This document shows positions 49,521-61,970 of a stretch of 64,000 nucleotides of DNA, one piece after another. The notes beneath the pieces were generated by a model. It searched no databases, was not told the DNA's origin, and worked only from the letters and a program-made list of their open reading frames with translations. A program made the position numbers and the translations under genes. Each line of letters begins with the position of its first letter. The first letter of the stretch is position 1. The stretch comes from Prostheceraeus crozeri (taxonomy: Eukaryota; Platyhelminthes; Polycladida; Euryleptidae). The DNA lies in the NCBI GenBank assembly GCA_907163375.1, contig CAJQUW010008020.1:62001-126000 (forward strand), written 5' to 3'.

Positions 49521-49648
49521 TGATCGTGGCATGTCCCGATCAACCAAAATCTATGGCACTCCTATAGGAAACGTCTTACGGAATTATTGTAATTTTCCAA
49601 TAGCGGGTAGTGCTATTGCTATGGAACTCTATTCTATGGCACTGTTGG

Positions 49649-49803
49649 AAAGTTTTGTCCCATTGAATTTTGGGGAACTTTGATCCTATTGCCTCTTGGA
49701 CTAATTTGTCCCATAGACTTGTGGGAAATCCTGTCCTATCGAATTTCTGGAAATCCAAACCTATCGATCTTCTGGAAATCCTGTCCCATAGAATTGGGAA
49801 ATT
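49649..49803. repeat. Degenerate 25-bp tandem repeat
   Basis: About six copies of a unit like ggaaatcctgtcccatagaa, each 24-27 bp, with copies reading ggaaagttttgtcccattga, ggaaatcctgtcctatcgaa and ggaaatccaaacctatcgat. The words ctatggcactcctat at about 49551 and in the 63.5-kb repeat link this tract to that family. Confidence 0.6.
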
Positions 49804-50458
49804 CAGTTTTATGACATCTCCTAATGCTACAGCGTGTCTAACCCTTTCCGCGACATACTGATGCTTTATGTGATCATGATTGTAAAAAATAATTAGTTTA
49901 GATTAGCAATTGTGATAATGTCAATATAAAAACAACAATATGCATGAGATATTTGCACTTTTTGCTTTCGACATGTCGGTGAAAGTCCGGCCCAGATTTC
50001 AAAAAAATTAGTTTGAGAATCAATCACACTATGGAGCATTATTTTTTAACTAATTTCATGATCATTCACAAAACGCCATTAATTCAAAAAATAGCCAATG
50101 ATTTTTAATATTTTCTCTTTTTAGTCTTTTGAACACTTGCTTCGATGAAAAGTTTCTCAGAAACCATGCTCCATATTTCTTTCACTTCCATTGGGAAATG
50201 TAGTAGGAGTTGATCTGCAACAAACAGGAAATAAATGACAAATATGCGATAAATGATAAGCTGATGATAGAACATAGACGTTCTGCATATAGGCAGATAG
50301 ACTTCATTTAAATGAAAAATGATGCAAAATATTAGAATTGAAGAATATTTGATAATTGCTATGTTTCTTGTATTGGAGATTTATATTATTTATATATGAT
50401 TATAGCATAATAAAGCAATTGCTCCCACTGTCATCTTCCAGAAGAAAAATATCGCCAG
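49804..50458. other. AT-rich stretch, nothing recognised
   Basis: No exon, repeat or RNA gene recognised. Confidence 0.35.
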
Positions 50459-50816
50459 AAGTTTCATTTTACTTACTTATTGTCACAACCGCGTTTCGTC
50501 TGCTCTCAGTAGGTGTGACACGCAGAATGAGTCCAAGTGATTGAAACATGATTCCTGCTAGAATATCGATCAAACAATGATCCTTTCTTTTTATTCAAAT
50601 TGTTGATGCACTTCTTCTCATATTAGTAATTTTTCTGTATATGTACTTTTTAGCTACTACTTATTCATTTCGTGATTGCTTGTCCAGTGACTGTCCATTG
50701 CTTGATCGATATTCTAGTAAGAATCATGTTTCAATCATTTTGATTCATTCTGCGTGTCACACCTACTGAGAGCAGACGAAACGCGCTTTTGACAATAAGT
50801 AAGTAAAATGAAACTT
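50459..50816. mobile_element. Long inverted repeat, 120-bp arms
   Basis: The left arm 50459-50579 (from aagtttcattttacttact) and right arm 50697-50816 are reverse complements with roughly ten mismatches; for example, ctgctctcagtaggtgtgac is perfect. A 117-bp spacer separates them. There is no coding capacity. The likely interpretations are a fold-back/MITE element or an inverted duplication. Transcripts would form a long hairpin. Confidence 0.75.
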
Positions 50817-52470
50817 TATGAAACATTAGATTGGTTTCCATGGATGCATGTATGCGCGTATTCAAGGTGTAGGTATGTAAAGTTATTGTCTTTTCTAACT
50901 TTTTGTAAGCATCTTGCGATGCTGGTAGAATTTTAGAATTAAAAGCACTGTCATTATTGATAAGATTTATGCTCCTAAGCTTTCGCCTACTAAAACCGCA
51001 TCAGATGAAACGAAAGAGGTTAAGCTTATTAGAGTGATTCTCATGTTTTCATTAAAATTCAAATGTGAATTTAAAATTTTAATGCATAATGAAAATAATT
51101 TCAAGAATTATGGACCATGGATTCAGGCTTCATAGACATTTAACATACTGTAGTGGCGGTGATATTGGATTTCTGTCATTGCATTTGGTCTATACATGCT
51201 TATTTAGAGAGGAACTCATCATCCTTATGAATAGATTCTCTTCTTTGTTTCTTTGAAAGTCCGTCGAAAAATTCGGCATTGAAAACTGAAAACCTCAGTT
51301 TGATGGGAGTTGTAGCATGGGAATAACATAGAATGGGGAATCTTGGCTAGTAAATATTTAATCTCAATAACACATTAATGGATCACGCATACTTAATTAT
51401 ATACATGCATAACGACAAATATAGGAAGCATCACTTATTTACTTAGTCTCTCGTTTTAACGATCTATTTCTTCACTTATTCAATTGATCAATTAATAAGA
51501 TTTGATTATGTAAAACTGAAAGATGATTATAAGCACAAAGTGGGACAGAAGTATCTGTCGAATGTGCTAACTTATAAGCAAAGATAAGCTCGTAGTATTC
51601 ACTGTTTTGATGTGTTTTATATCATTATCCATCATGTGGTATTCCTGCAATGACCTCCACAGTAGGAAATCTTTAACATCTTCTATCACAAGATCGCATC
51701 CCGATTCCCGACAATGCTGCCAAATTCAATTTTCTTATCACACACGTAAAACGCTGCTTGATCTATTTCCTATCAGAACAACTAAATGTCGGAATATACA
51801 CTCCTTTATTTAAGGCGGCCGTCTAAAATTTCAACAACCAATAGTTAATTTATTTAACTGATTTACTTGTCAAGTAGCGATAAATGGTATCAACTTCCGC
51901 GATATAACAGGCCTGCAGAAGAGAAAAGAAAAGTTCCGCAATCAGTTGCCACAATCAGTGGTTTTTATATTTCTCTTTGCGCTTTGCAAGGATTATTAGC
52001 AAAAGCAAGAATGCAAATTATGCAGTGGATGAAAATTAATAGATAATCGCTGAAGATAATCGCTTGAAATATGATGAACACTTGTCGAGTGACGTCCACA
52101 TCTGTGCACCCAGTGGGGTTTTGAACAGGAAATGCATAATGTAACAATGACTAAAACCCGAAATCCATTTGGTCAGACTGCATGTTGAGATGATTAGCTT
52201 ATATTTGATGAATCTGGCAGGCAGGTCTGCAAAGTTTCGAGGAAATAATCCATAATGTAAACATGAGTTTCACTGTTCTATTTCAAGACGATCACTTGAG
52301 AAGCCTATGAGTTTGTACTAAGCATGCAAATAGAGGTCAGACAACGTATTGGTTACATGCTGCCCATGTACCTAGCGTAATGAATGAATCACACAAGGTA
52401 GGCGTTACAGGCAAACGGGTAAGTTGTGCAGCGGCTACAAAGCTGAGTGACTAAAGGAAACGTATTGGAA
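50817..52470. other. AT-rich stretch, nothing recognised
   Basis: No recognised exon or repeat. Short open frames (51607-51813 and others) are without domain or splice support. Confidence 0.35.
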
Positions 52471-52679
52471 TTGCTGAGGTGCATAGTTGACCATTGAATC
52501 ACTTTCATAGAAGGATTGGCACTGTATGCAATTAGCAGTTGATGGACATGTAATATAGGGACAGTCACGTGAACTTACTCTCTAGATCTTATTGTGCGAG
52601 CCGATTCTCCAACATATGTCGGTGTGCAACCTGTATATTCAATGAGACATTTACAAAACTTTAACAATCACACTACAGA
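52471..52679 (+). repeat. Left 209-bp inverted repeat bounding outer BEL/Pao
   Basis: Starts ttgctgaggtgcatagttga and ends caatcacactacaga. It matches the reverse complement of 61971-62179 over its full length with about 12 mismatches (about 94%). Within it, 52472-52677 begins TG and ends CA like an LTR, yet its partner is inverted where a retroelement's second LTR would be direct. BEL/Pao coding similarity begins just inside it. Confidence 0.85.
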
Positions 52680-54987
52680 CACTACACATCCTGTGCGAGT
52701 CATAGCAAAAGGAAGGACGGTGGAGACTTTCGCGTTTCTCAATGGCGGTTCTGATGCCACTATCTGTACTGAGGATCTACTGCAGAAATTAGGTGTGAAG
52801 GGCCGTTCGATACGTTATCGACTGTCTACCATGACAGGTGATAAAGATGTGACGGGTTATCAAGTTAGCCTACAGCTGTCTTCTCTTGATGGAAGGAAGA
52901 AATTTGATGTAAATTGCATCACTGCGAAGTCAATACCGATCTCTAATGAGAATATGCCGAAAGTAGCTGAGAAGGATCGCTATCCTCATTTGTGGAATAT
53001 CGAGTTGCCCTCGATCGAAAATGCTAATGTATCTCTGAAAATGCTAATGTATCTCTGTTGATAAGGAGCGACCATACTCATATAGTTGAGTCTCAGTTTG
53101 ATCGGCGAATTGGTAATGAGAATGAGCCAATCGGTATACTTACTTGCTTTGGATGGACTGTATGTGGCCCAAACAATAAACAACAGGAGAAAGTCTCTGT
53201 GAATCGTATTTCGACTCGACTCTCGGACAACGATCTGCATCAGCAGTTACAGAATATGTTCAACTATGAATTCGAAGATTTGAAAACCGATAGCCAAGAA
53301 GCATATTCGATTGAGGAAGTGAAGGCATCTTCCATAATGGAGAACTCGGTTGAATTCAAGAATGGTCATTACCACATAGGATTGCCGTTCAGGACCACTG
53401 CTTCTTCGTTAAATGGTAATTAAAATATTAAAAAATGGCTAAAATGAGACTAGAGTATTTGAAAAGGAAATTGAGTAGAAACAGTGACTTGAAAGAGAAG
53501 TATCAAACGGTGATAAAGCGTTATGAAGATGAAGGATAGATGGTACTTACCTCATCATGCGGTCTATAATGAAAGGAAGGTCGAACCGTGGGTAGTCTTT
53601 GATTGTGCCGCTTCGTATCGAGGTCGATCCCTCAATGACTTACTTTATAAGGGACCAGAGAACACGAGTTCATTGATCGGTGTGTTGACTCGATTTCGTC
53701 TTGACAGGGTAGCTGTTACGGCCGATATAAAGAGTATGTTTCATCAGGTTTACGTTCCGGAAGAGGACCGCAAGCGATTGTCTTTCTTATGGTGGCCTTC
53801 GGATGATTTCGATGCAAGGCCTGAACTTATGAACTGAACGTTCATGTGTTTGGAGCTATTAGTTCCCCAAGCGTTTGCGGATTCGCCCTGCGGAAGGCGG
53901 CTGCTGATAAAGAGTCTTGATTTTGGCCTGAAATAATCGACGCTATCTATAGAGATTTTTATGTTGATGATTTTCTCAAATCGTATGCAAGTGTTGACGA
54001 GGGTATCTCTACTTCTAAAGAGGTTGGTGAATTGTTGAGTATGAGCGGGTTCAAGTTGACGAAAAGATGTCTAAAACCGGACTTTCGTTTCACTAAGGTT
54101 GGACTGCATCATTTCTCAGATGCTAGCGAATCAGGTTATGGGATTGTTTCTTATTTAAGGTTCATCTCTGAAACAGACTGTCATGTTTCATTCTTGTATG
54201 GAAAATCGAGAGTCAAGCCGTTGAAGACCGGTGTTTCGATCCCCAAGCTTGAGCTTACCTTAGCTACACTTATGATTTCGGCTGACAAGATGATATCCAG
54301 TTCGCTAAGAGATCGTCTAGCGATAAGTAGTACGACCTTTTGGACGGACTCGATGTTGGTTATAAAGTATATTCGTAACGAGACTAAACGATTGACTGTC
54401 TTTGTAGCCAACAGAGTAGCGAAGATAAATGAGAAATCGGCCATCGATCAATGGAGACACGTACGCAGTGAACACAACCCAGCTGATGTCGCCAGTCGTG
54501 GCATTGATACGACAGAAAGTGCAAGTTGGCGTCTATGGACTCGTGGTCCGGAGTTCTTATGGGATTCTATTGAATTGCCGATGTCAGTAATCGATTACGA
54601 ACCTTTATCAGATGACGATGACGGTGTGAGGAGGATTCAAAGAGTTTTTACGACTGAAGTGGATACTAATGAGTTTTGGAGCGAATTGTTTCATCGGTTT
54701 TCGTCCTGGATTAGACTGATTCGTGTCGTGGCTTGGTTGTTAAGAGGTTCTAAGGGATTTCGTGCTGAGCCTTTACCTCGGAGTAAAGAAATAAGTGTTG
54801 ATGAACTGCATGACAGTATCCTGATGGTTGTGAAAAATGTTCAAAGAACCGAGTATGATGATAATCGAATTTCCAGCTCTTTGAGAAAGCTGAAGCCTGT
54901 TATACAGAACGATGTGTTATGCGTTGGTGGACGTCTTCAGCGGTCAAGCTTACCGGACTCAACAAAACATCAAATGATATTACCCCC

Positions 54988-55162
54988 TGTAATTAAAAAC
55001 AACGTCTTTCGTGCATAGACTTATGCAGACTGTATTAAGTCAAGCTGTTTTGACCACCTAACTCAAAATTCAAAACAAGATAACATAGAGCATGAGCCTA
55101 CATGCTAGGAGGCAAAGATATCCTAGTCCCAGATATCCACACAAAATAGATATTTCACTACA
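54988..55162 (-). repeat. 3' LTR of inner BEL/Pao (175 bp)
   Basis: Reads tgtaattaaaaacaacgtct on the + strand and ends cagatatttcactaca-like at 55162, that is TG...CA on either strand. It matches the two halves of 58750-60016 almost exactly. Confidence 0.9.
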
Positions 55163-58100
55163 CTCCCCGAATTTTCGCTAGTCCAAAATTCCTCCATCGT
55201 TCCTTTCCTCGTAAGCTTCTACCGGAACAACATGTTGTAAAGGTCGCCGTACAGTTTCGAGCTTCTTACCAGACTTACAACGAATCAAAATTGATCGAAT
55301 AACATTATCTCGACTCTTTATTCACTTTTCAACTCTCCCCAATTTCCATTTTAAACGAGGGACCTTATCCTCCTTTAAAATAACTATCTGGCCTACTTTT
55401 TGTTCAATCGAAACACCTCTAGCAATTTTCATACTCCTCTCTCTTAAAGACATAATGTATGAACTTTTCCATTCCCTCCAAAAATGATTTAGTAAATCGC
55501 TGTAATCTCTAATGATATCACGTATACTCAATGAACCCCCCTGATAATTCTCAAGTGTAGGCTCTTTAATTAACCTTTGGAGGACAAGAAAATGGGAAGG
55601 CGTTACAAATTCTTCAATTTCATCTGCCACGTATGACAAAGGACGAGAGTTTAAAATTCCTTCTATCTCAACAACCACCGTCTCTAACTCATAAAAGTCA
55701 ACTAGCCTATTCTTGAGTGATTTAAATATGCTTCTTTTGATATCTTTTATCAACCTTTCATAAAAGCCTCCCATCCACGGAGAATACTCGCAGATGAAAT
55801 CCCACTTTATCCTCTTATTCGATATATATTGTTGACATTCCTCATTTTCTGATACACACTTCAATGTTGAAAATGCTTTCTTAAAGGTACTAAAATTATC
55901 ACTTATAAGATGAGGTATTCCTCTCCTTGACACGAATCGTGTTAGTACCTTTATAAAACCCTTTGTCGACAAATCTTGCGACAGCTCTAAGTGTATTGCT
56001 CTTGTAGTTGTACAAGTGAACAAACATATGTATGACTTAAGTCTCTCCCCCTTGCGGTAGAATAATGGACCGCAATAATCTAACCCGCAAGTTGCGAAGG
56101 CTCTCGACATTTTCAGTCTGTGTTGAGGTAAGTCACTTGTACTCTTCTGTAAATACGGCATTCCTTGGACTCGGTTGCACCAATGACACTTCCGAATTAA
56201 TTTTTTGACTGTCTGACGGCCACGCACTAGCCAAAATCGTTCCCGTATTTTTGCAAGTGTCATAGATGCTCCCCCATGTAATGTCCCCTATACATGAGTT
56301 GACATAGTATCGATTTGTTTAATGGTGTCATCGGGTTTGATACCTATGTGTTCCAGATCCCAAAACTTTTGTAATTCTCTAGTTAAAGTTTTGGAGTCAT
56401 GATCATCTGCATCATCATAACATATGAAAGTTGAACAATCGGAATCCTTCCGTTTGATATCATCCTCTATTTTCCTACTTAATTTTCCGTGGATCACCCA
56501 TCCTAATTTATTTCTAAAGCAACAGGTCCATATGAACCTCTTATTACTGCACCCATTGCGATGTCATAATACTGATCAGACCCAATAAGAATTCCTATGT
56601 CGAGATATCTTCATCACGCGGGTCATATTGATCTGCTAAATCTAGTTCACACAAATGAGGATAGGTGTCTACTTTGACAATTTGCCGAAAGTTGCATATA
56701 TGTGGAACGATATTACCCTTTAAGTTTATATTATCATGCAACGCAGAACCCAACTTCCTTATATCAAATTTAACTTCATAGGTATCCTGTTGTTTACAGC
56801 TATCCGATGCAGAAACATTAACGTTTAGTTTTCCAATAAAGTTTCCTCTCAGTCCTAGTTGTTCGCAAATATCTTGTCTTATAAAAGTTCTGTTACTAGC
56901 AGTATCTAGAATAACCTGAACTAAAAGGTTCCTTTTACCGTCAGGAGAATCAACTATAGCTTTTGCAGTAGGTAATGCAACAGCACAGGCACCAGTTAAT
57001 AAAACTGTCACTGAGGACGTGTCCGCGTAACAAGTAGCAACATCTAACTTGCATTCTTTATGACTATAATTTCGATTTATTGAAAATTTTCCTTCATTGT
57101 CATTTTTATAAATAGGATTCCGGAAATCTGTAAAATTCCGACAAATACTATTATGGTGAAAGCCATTTTTGCATATATTACACTGTTTCTTATCCCTACA
57201 AGCGTATATTGAGTGATTGGCTCTCAGACAAGAAAAACAACGTTTATTTTTCCTGAGAAATTCCTTACGATCAACTGCAGTTGAAACCTTCGGACATTTT
57301 ATCGACAAATGATTTCCGGTGCAGTAGGTGCAGAAAATATTACTACCATCTCGTGAATTTTGTTTAATGATTTTTCTTGTCGATTGTAAGGCTACGGCAG
57401 ATCCTTCGCGATCAGAATTAGCTGCTTTGACAGGCTTGACATTAGATAAATCATCTTTTATAATTTCTCTTATGGCTATTTCTAAAGACAAAACTGTTAA
57501 AAATTGGTTTAATGTTTTTAAGCCACCAAATCTATTATATGATTTTGACAAAATATTTGTTTTCATTTGTTCTGGCAACTTACTAAGGAGATTTGGTACC
57601 ATAACTACTTCATATTCATGTGGTTCCACATTCAGAGCACTGAGACTCCTTTTATGAATTGCAATTTCATCATCAAATTTTCTTATACTATGAACAGTGC
57701 CAGTGGGAATAGGAATATCAGTCAATTTTCTAATGTGTTCTCTCTGAACCGCTTCACTTGAACCAAATCTCTCTTTTAAGATATTAACAGCAGTGTCAAA
57801 ATTATCCTCCGTTAAAGTTAAACCCGAAACAGCAGCTTTTGCGTCTCCGGTGAGACATGATTGCAAGTAAGCAAATTTTGAACAGCTGATAATGAGCTAT
57901 TATTCATTATCGTTGTTACGAATTTATCCCAAAAGGAAATCCACTCAGCCTTGGAATCACCAAACGTTGGAAGTTGTAACTTAGGTAACTTAACACTATT
58001 TTCAGTTTTACTTGCATTAGAATTTTTTAAGTTTTCTTTAATTCTACTTCGAATCATTTGTAAGGTTGTATTAACTTTGACTTCATAATAAACGGTTTCG

Positions 58101-58848
58101 TCCATTTCAACTTCAACCTTATCTTCATCAATTTCATTAAGAATTTGTTCATCTAAGATTCTAAGACTGTTGAATTTTGCAACCAACATGTCTTCAACTG
58201 TTTGCAACTCAATATCGGACCCATCTTTAGATATGATGGAGTTTATCCTGGTTATGAGTTTCGTTACTGCAGCTCTGATTCGTGAACGTTGCTTAAGACT
58301 TTTATCTAAATCAAATGACATAATGTTATAACAGTCTGGTAAGAAGCTAAAATCAAAATAAATGTCGTACTTATCAGAATGAATTATGGCCTGAATAAGT
58401 CAATCTCTCTTACAAGGGTTGTAAATTTAACCTATTTAAGAATAAGAATTTGAATGTGTTCCCCGTTATTAATGTCCCATTATTATAAGTTAAATTTGCA
58501 AAGAATGATGAGAGAAAGACTTATCAGAAAATAGAATATATCTTATCTTACTAATGTCCTTTTCTGAAAACTTGAGTCTGCATGTTTCCAATGTAGATGA
58601 TTGATACCGTCATATTTCAACAGTCCGTGTTATTTTCCATTATTTCTTATGAATAACCATTATCATCATGAATGAATCACTAATACCATTTTGACTGATG
58701 ATTGCCTCCTTTTTCCATTTTATTAGTTATTTTTTTATGTTGGGCGCCATGTAATTAAAAACAACGTCTTTCGTGCATAGACTTATGCAGACTGTATTAA
58801 GTCAAGCTGTTTTGACCAGCTAACTCAAAATTCAAAACAAGATAACAT

Positions 58849-59942
58849 ATATACTCAGTGACAAAAAGAATGAAACAAGTCCTGATATGAATACTTATGA
58901 CTTAAACTTGGTTGTACTGTACGTTTGTTTGTTGTTTGTAAAAGGAGAACTCAAATGTTTTACTCAAAAACATTTAATTTGATACTCATGATTTTATCAA
59001 CTTAAGTTAGAAACGGGTGTGACCACCGCGAGCATCCAAACAGGCATCGATGCGTGAGGGCATGGATGAGCACAGTCGCTGGATGAATGCCAGGTCTAAG
59101 AGGTTCCACTTCTCGATCAGTCTGTCGGTCAATATCTTCAAAGACACTGGTGGGTGGTTGTACCTCTCCCTCACTCTGCGACCAAGTTCATCCCAGCAGT
59201 GCTCGATGGGGGAGAGGTCGGGAGAACGTGAGGGCCATTCCAAGGTTGGGATTCCACTGCTTGCTATCCTGTTAGAGATCACTGAAGCGCGATGGGGCCT
59301 TGCGTTGTCATCCTGAAAAATCAATTGATTCGATGTCACTGCTGGAACCACGACCGGTGTCACGATCTCGTCGGCATATCGCTGTCCTGTCAATGTTCCT
59401 TTCACTACGATTGCTGGTGTTTTTCCATTGTGCCAGATACCGGCCCAAACCATGACACTACCGCCGCCGTACCGGTCGTGTTCTTTGACGCAACATGGAG
59501 CAAATCGTTCACTTGGCAAGCGATGAACACGGATCCGACCATCGTTGAAATCGAGAGTAAACCTCGATTCATCAGTCCAGAGCACACGTTCCCACTGACT
59601 GTCACTCCACGACTGATGACCTTGATACCACGTCGCAACAGTTGTAGAACTTTGCCCACAACGCATCATCCCAATTGCCATTCCTCTGGTAAAGTTATCG
59701 TGCGCCATTTCATAAGTCAAATCTGGTCAGCAGTAGGTGGTGATTCTTTTCAACTTCTAGCTGTTACTGTGATCAATATCAAATTTTGAAATTTGATGGT
59801 CCTATATCATTTCCCTTATCATATGGAGTTCAATGGTGATACATAGAAAACGAGATATCATCTCAAACCATAGAAAAAAATGAAACAAACTTCCATTCAA
59901 GTCAATGATAGTTGGTTTCATTATTTATGTCAGTGAGTATAT
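58849..59942 (-). mobile_element. Tc1-type DNA transposon inside LTR
   Basis: About 1094 bp with imperfect inverted ends of about 28 bp (tactcagtgacaaaaagaat on the left; the right end is the reverse complement of tactcactgacataaataa) at a TA target. The empty site is visible in the intact partner LTR (aacatagagcatg near 55089), so the insertion is proven within the window. The transposase gene is on the - strand. The element is shorter than the usual 1.6-1.7 kb because part of the transposase gene is missing. Confidence 0.9.
59007..59720 (-). pseudogene. Tc1 (DD34E) transposase, internally deleted
   Basis: A 237-residue open frame. The catalytic domain is well preserved: VLWTDESRFTLDF carries the first Asp, LIFQDDNARPHRA the second, and SPDLSPIEHCWDELG the Glu. 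Exactly 34 residues separate the last Asp from the Glu, the DD34E spacing of the Tc1 family. The N-terminus reads GMAIGMMRCGQSSTTVA and then jumps to WYQGHQSWSDSQWERV. The bulk of the paired-like DNA-binding region, roughly 100 residues in a usual protein of about 340, has been deleted in frame. Such a protein could keep the nuclease fold but should not bind its ends properly. Confidence 0.9.
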
Positions 59943-61160
59943 AGCATGAGCCTACATGCTAGGAGGCAAAGATATCCTAGTCCCAGATATCCACACAAAA
60001 TAGATATTTCACTACACCCCCTAAACATGTTGTGACGGAATTGCTTATTCAGTATACACATGAATCGAACGATCACGTCGGTGTAAATCACACACTTAGT
60101 TTGCTGAGACTAAGTTATTGGATTATTCATCGTGTTTCGTCTGTCCGTCGTGTATTGTACAAATGTCAGACTTGTAGAAGGTACAATCAGCACCCTGGTA
60201 GTCAATTAATGAGCTCATTACCAGAATCAAGAATTGAAGTGAATGAAGCTTCCTACCCTTTCGAATGCACTGGTGTAGATCTGTTCGGACCGTTATTTGT
60301 ACGGAAGGATGGAAGAACACGGTCAAGAGGTACGTCATATAAGAGGTATGGAGTATTGTTCACATGTCTCAAAACTCGCTCGATACACCTGGAGATTGCA
60401 CAAGACTTGTCTACGGACAGCTTTATAAATGCTCTACTTCGTTTCATAGCCAGAAGAGGCCCTCCAAGGGAATTGAGAAGCGATAATGGCACGAACTTTC
60501 GAGGTGCCGCTGTTGAGGTCATTGAAGGTCTAAAGAGACTACAGCATAATCGAATTCAAAGAAGAATGAGCGAGAAGATGGTTCGATGGAATTTCAATCC
60601 TGTGGCTCCTCATCAAGGAGGTGTATGGGAGAGAATGGTGAGGTCTGTTAAGCGCATCTTGACATCTCAAATTCGTGATCGAATCGTGTCCGACGACTCC
60701 TTACATACGCTAATGTGCGAAATCGAGAAAGCTTGCAGATGATCCGAGTGATACAGATTGTTTGACTCCAAATCATATTTTGCTGGTGAATAGAAATCCG
60801 TCGAAATCCTTTCACGCAGATGATTCTGATCCCCGAACAAGTGTACGATGGAAATCAGTGATGGCTCTTTCCGATGAGTTCTGGCGACGATGGAAGAAGG
60901 AATACTTGACATCATTGCAAAAGAGGCAAAAGTGGTGTAAAGAAAAAAGGAATTTTGAAATTGGGGATTTAGTATTGATTTGTGATAGTTGCTCCCCGAG
61001 AGGTTCGCGGAAGAAAGGATTGATACAGGAGGTGCGAGCTGACAAAGATGGTCTAGTGCGCGAAGTGCTTCTTAAGTCTGGCGATGGTTTGTTGAGACGC
61101 GATATTCGTAAAATATGTTTGCTTGAAGAGAATTTGTTGCGTGTGTCCAGTATTTCTTAG

Positions 61161-61970
61161 CTTACCTGACTAATTTCGTAAGACACAGGCCTATTGCTCA
61201 TTGCTAACTCGTTTGAATCCATGTAAATTGCTCCTTTTCCCACCGTGCTTCAATTTTGGACTTATCTTCGAAAATTGACTTGACATTTGTCAGAAAGCAA
61301 GGTTTTCTCGCGGGTAGTGTATCGCCGTGATTGGCGATGTGAATTTATCCTTTTATAATTGTTGACACTTATTTGAGCCTTTTGATTATCCGGAGAAAAT
61401 TGAGTACAGTGATGTATATACTCCTAAATGTGTTAGTAGTGTGTATATTTTAGTCCAGCATGCGGAAATCGTTTACGATTTATGTTCTATCAAGCATCAT
61501 GACTCAGTGTGGCTTTGTTTGAACAGACGGTGAGACGCTAAATATTTAAGAAATTTTTACCTGTTTGAAAATACAACTCTCTTGATTTCGCTGCACTGCG
61601 GTTGTTTTACCTACACGTACACCACACGAGTGTAACAAGGAAAGGAGGTTACAGATAATGACATGAATATAACACAAATTCCAAACGGCATGCAAGAGCG
61701 ATTATCCAAAGAAAGTTATCAGACATGCCATGAAGCAAGTGAGTATATCCAGTGAGAAAGAGGTGAAAGAGAAAAGTTGTGGTCATCATTACCAAATACC
61801 AATGAATTGAGAAATCAAGAGAAATAAGAAGAATATGGTACAAATGTAGTTTGTCACCTCATTGAATGTCTGTTTTCCTAATAAACCTTTATCTCTTATT
61901 TTACTACCCATGTCACAGCAGGAGTGTATACATGATAGCTAACTGTGTATACTGTACGCAGTCTTACAAA
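61161..61970. other. Stretch after outer BEL/Pao integrase
   Basis: Contains the LTR candidate 61318-61637 and otherwise no recognised feature. Confidence 0.4.
61318..61637 (+). repeat. Possible 3' LTR of outer BEL/Pao
   Basis: About 160 bp after the integrase end, a segment starts tgtatcgccgtgattggcga just after a purine-rich cgcgggtag and ends gagtgtaaca. Position, TG...CA ends and length of about 320 bp suit a 3' LTR. No second copy is present upstream of the element, so this is a guess from layout. Confidence 0.3.

Larger units (their letters stand above)
54988..60016 (-). mobile_element. Inner BEL/Pao LTR retrotransposon, nested, young
   Basis: A second BEL/Pao element, on the - strand, inside the outer one. 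The LTRs are 54988-55162 (3') and 58750-60016 (5', enlarged by a Tc1 insertion). Apart from the insertion they differ at only one or two of 175 positions, so the insertion is recent. A run of five C on each side (54983-54987 and 60017-60021) fits the 5-bp target duplication of this family. Next to the 5' LTR the - strand reads tggcgcccaac, a tRNA-Lys-like primer-binding site, and ggggag before the 3' LTR is a short polypurine tract. Recognised parts are Gag with DUF1759-like N-terminus and zinc knuckles (about 58321-57100), an aspartic-protease-like part (about 57000-56600) and integrase (about 56263-55322). I see no reverse transcriptase part, and the element is broken, with a few breaks. Confidence 0.9.
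58750..60016 (-). repeat. 5' LTR of inner BEL/Pao, split by Tc1
   Basis: 58750 to about 58848 and about 59943-60016 together match the 175-bp LTR at 54988-55162. A Tc1 transposon occupies the middle at a TA site. The insertion probably altered any promoter function of this LTR. Confidence 0.9.
52680..61160 (+). mobile_element. Outer BEL/Pao LTR-retrotransposon fossil, interrupted
   Basis: A BEL/Pao-family element on the + strand. Its parts in order are a protease-like region (about 52690-53050), a Pao-type reverse transcriptase region (about 53430-54050), RNase H (about 54080-54500), then integrase (start near 54880, resuming 60032-61160). The inner BEL/Pao element 54988-60016 splits it within integrase. 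No Gag part was recognised. The element is broken, with roughly half a dozen breaks besides the nested insertion. It is older than the inner element it hosts. A clear pair of direct LTRs is not visible; a 209-bp inverted repeat bounds the whole region instead. Confidence 0.85.

Noticed and set aside
49435-49683. NYCNFP in an open frame as the second half of the kringle
   Set aside because: Only the NYC triplet fits. The PWC segment and final cysteines are absent and the frame lies in the repeat at 49.5 kb.
59050-59789. + strand open frames over the Tc1 transposase
   Set aside because: They are antisense shadows of the conserved - strand transposase.
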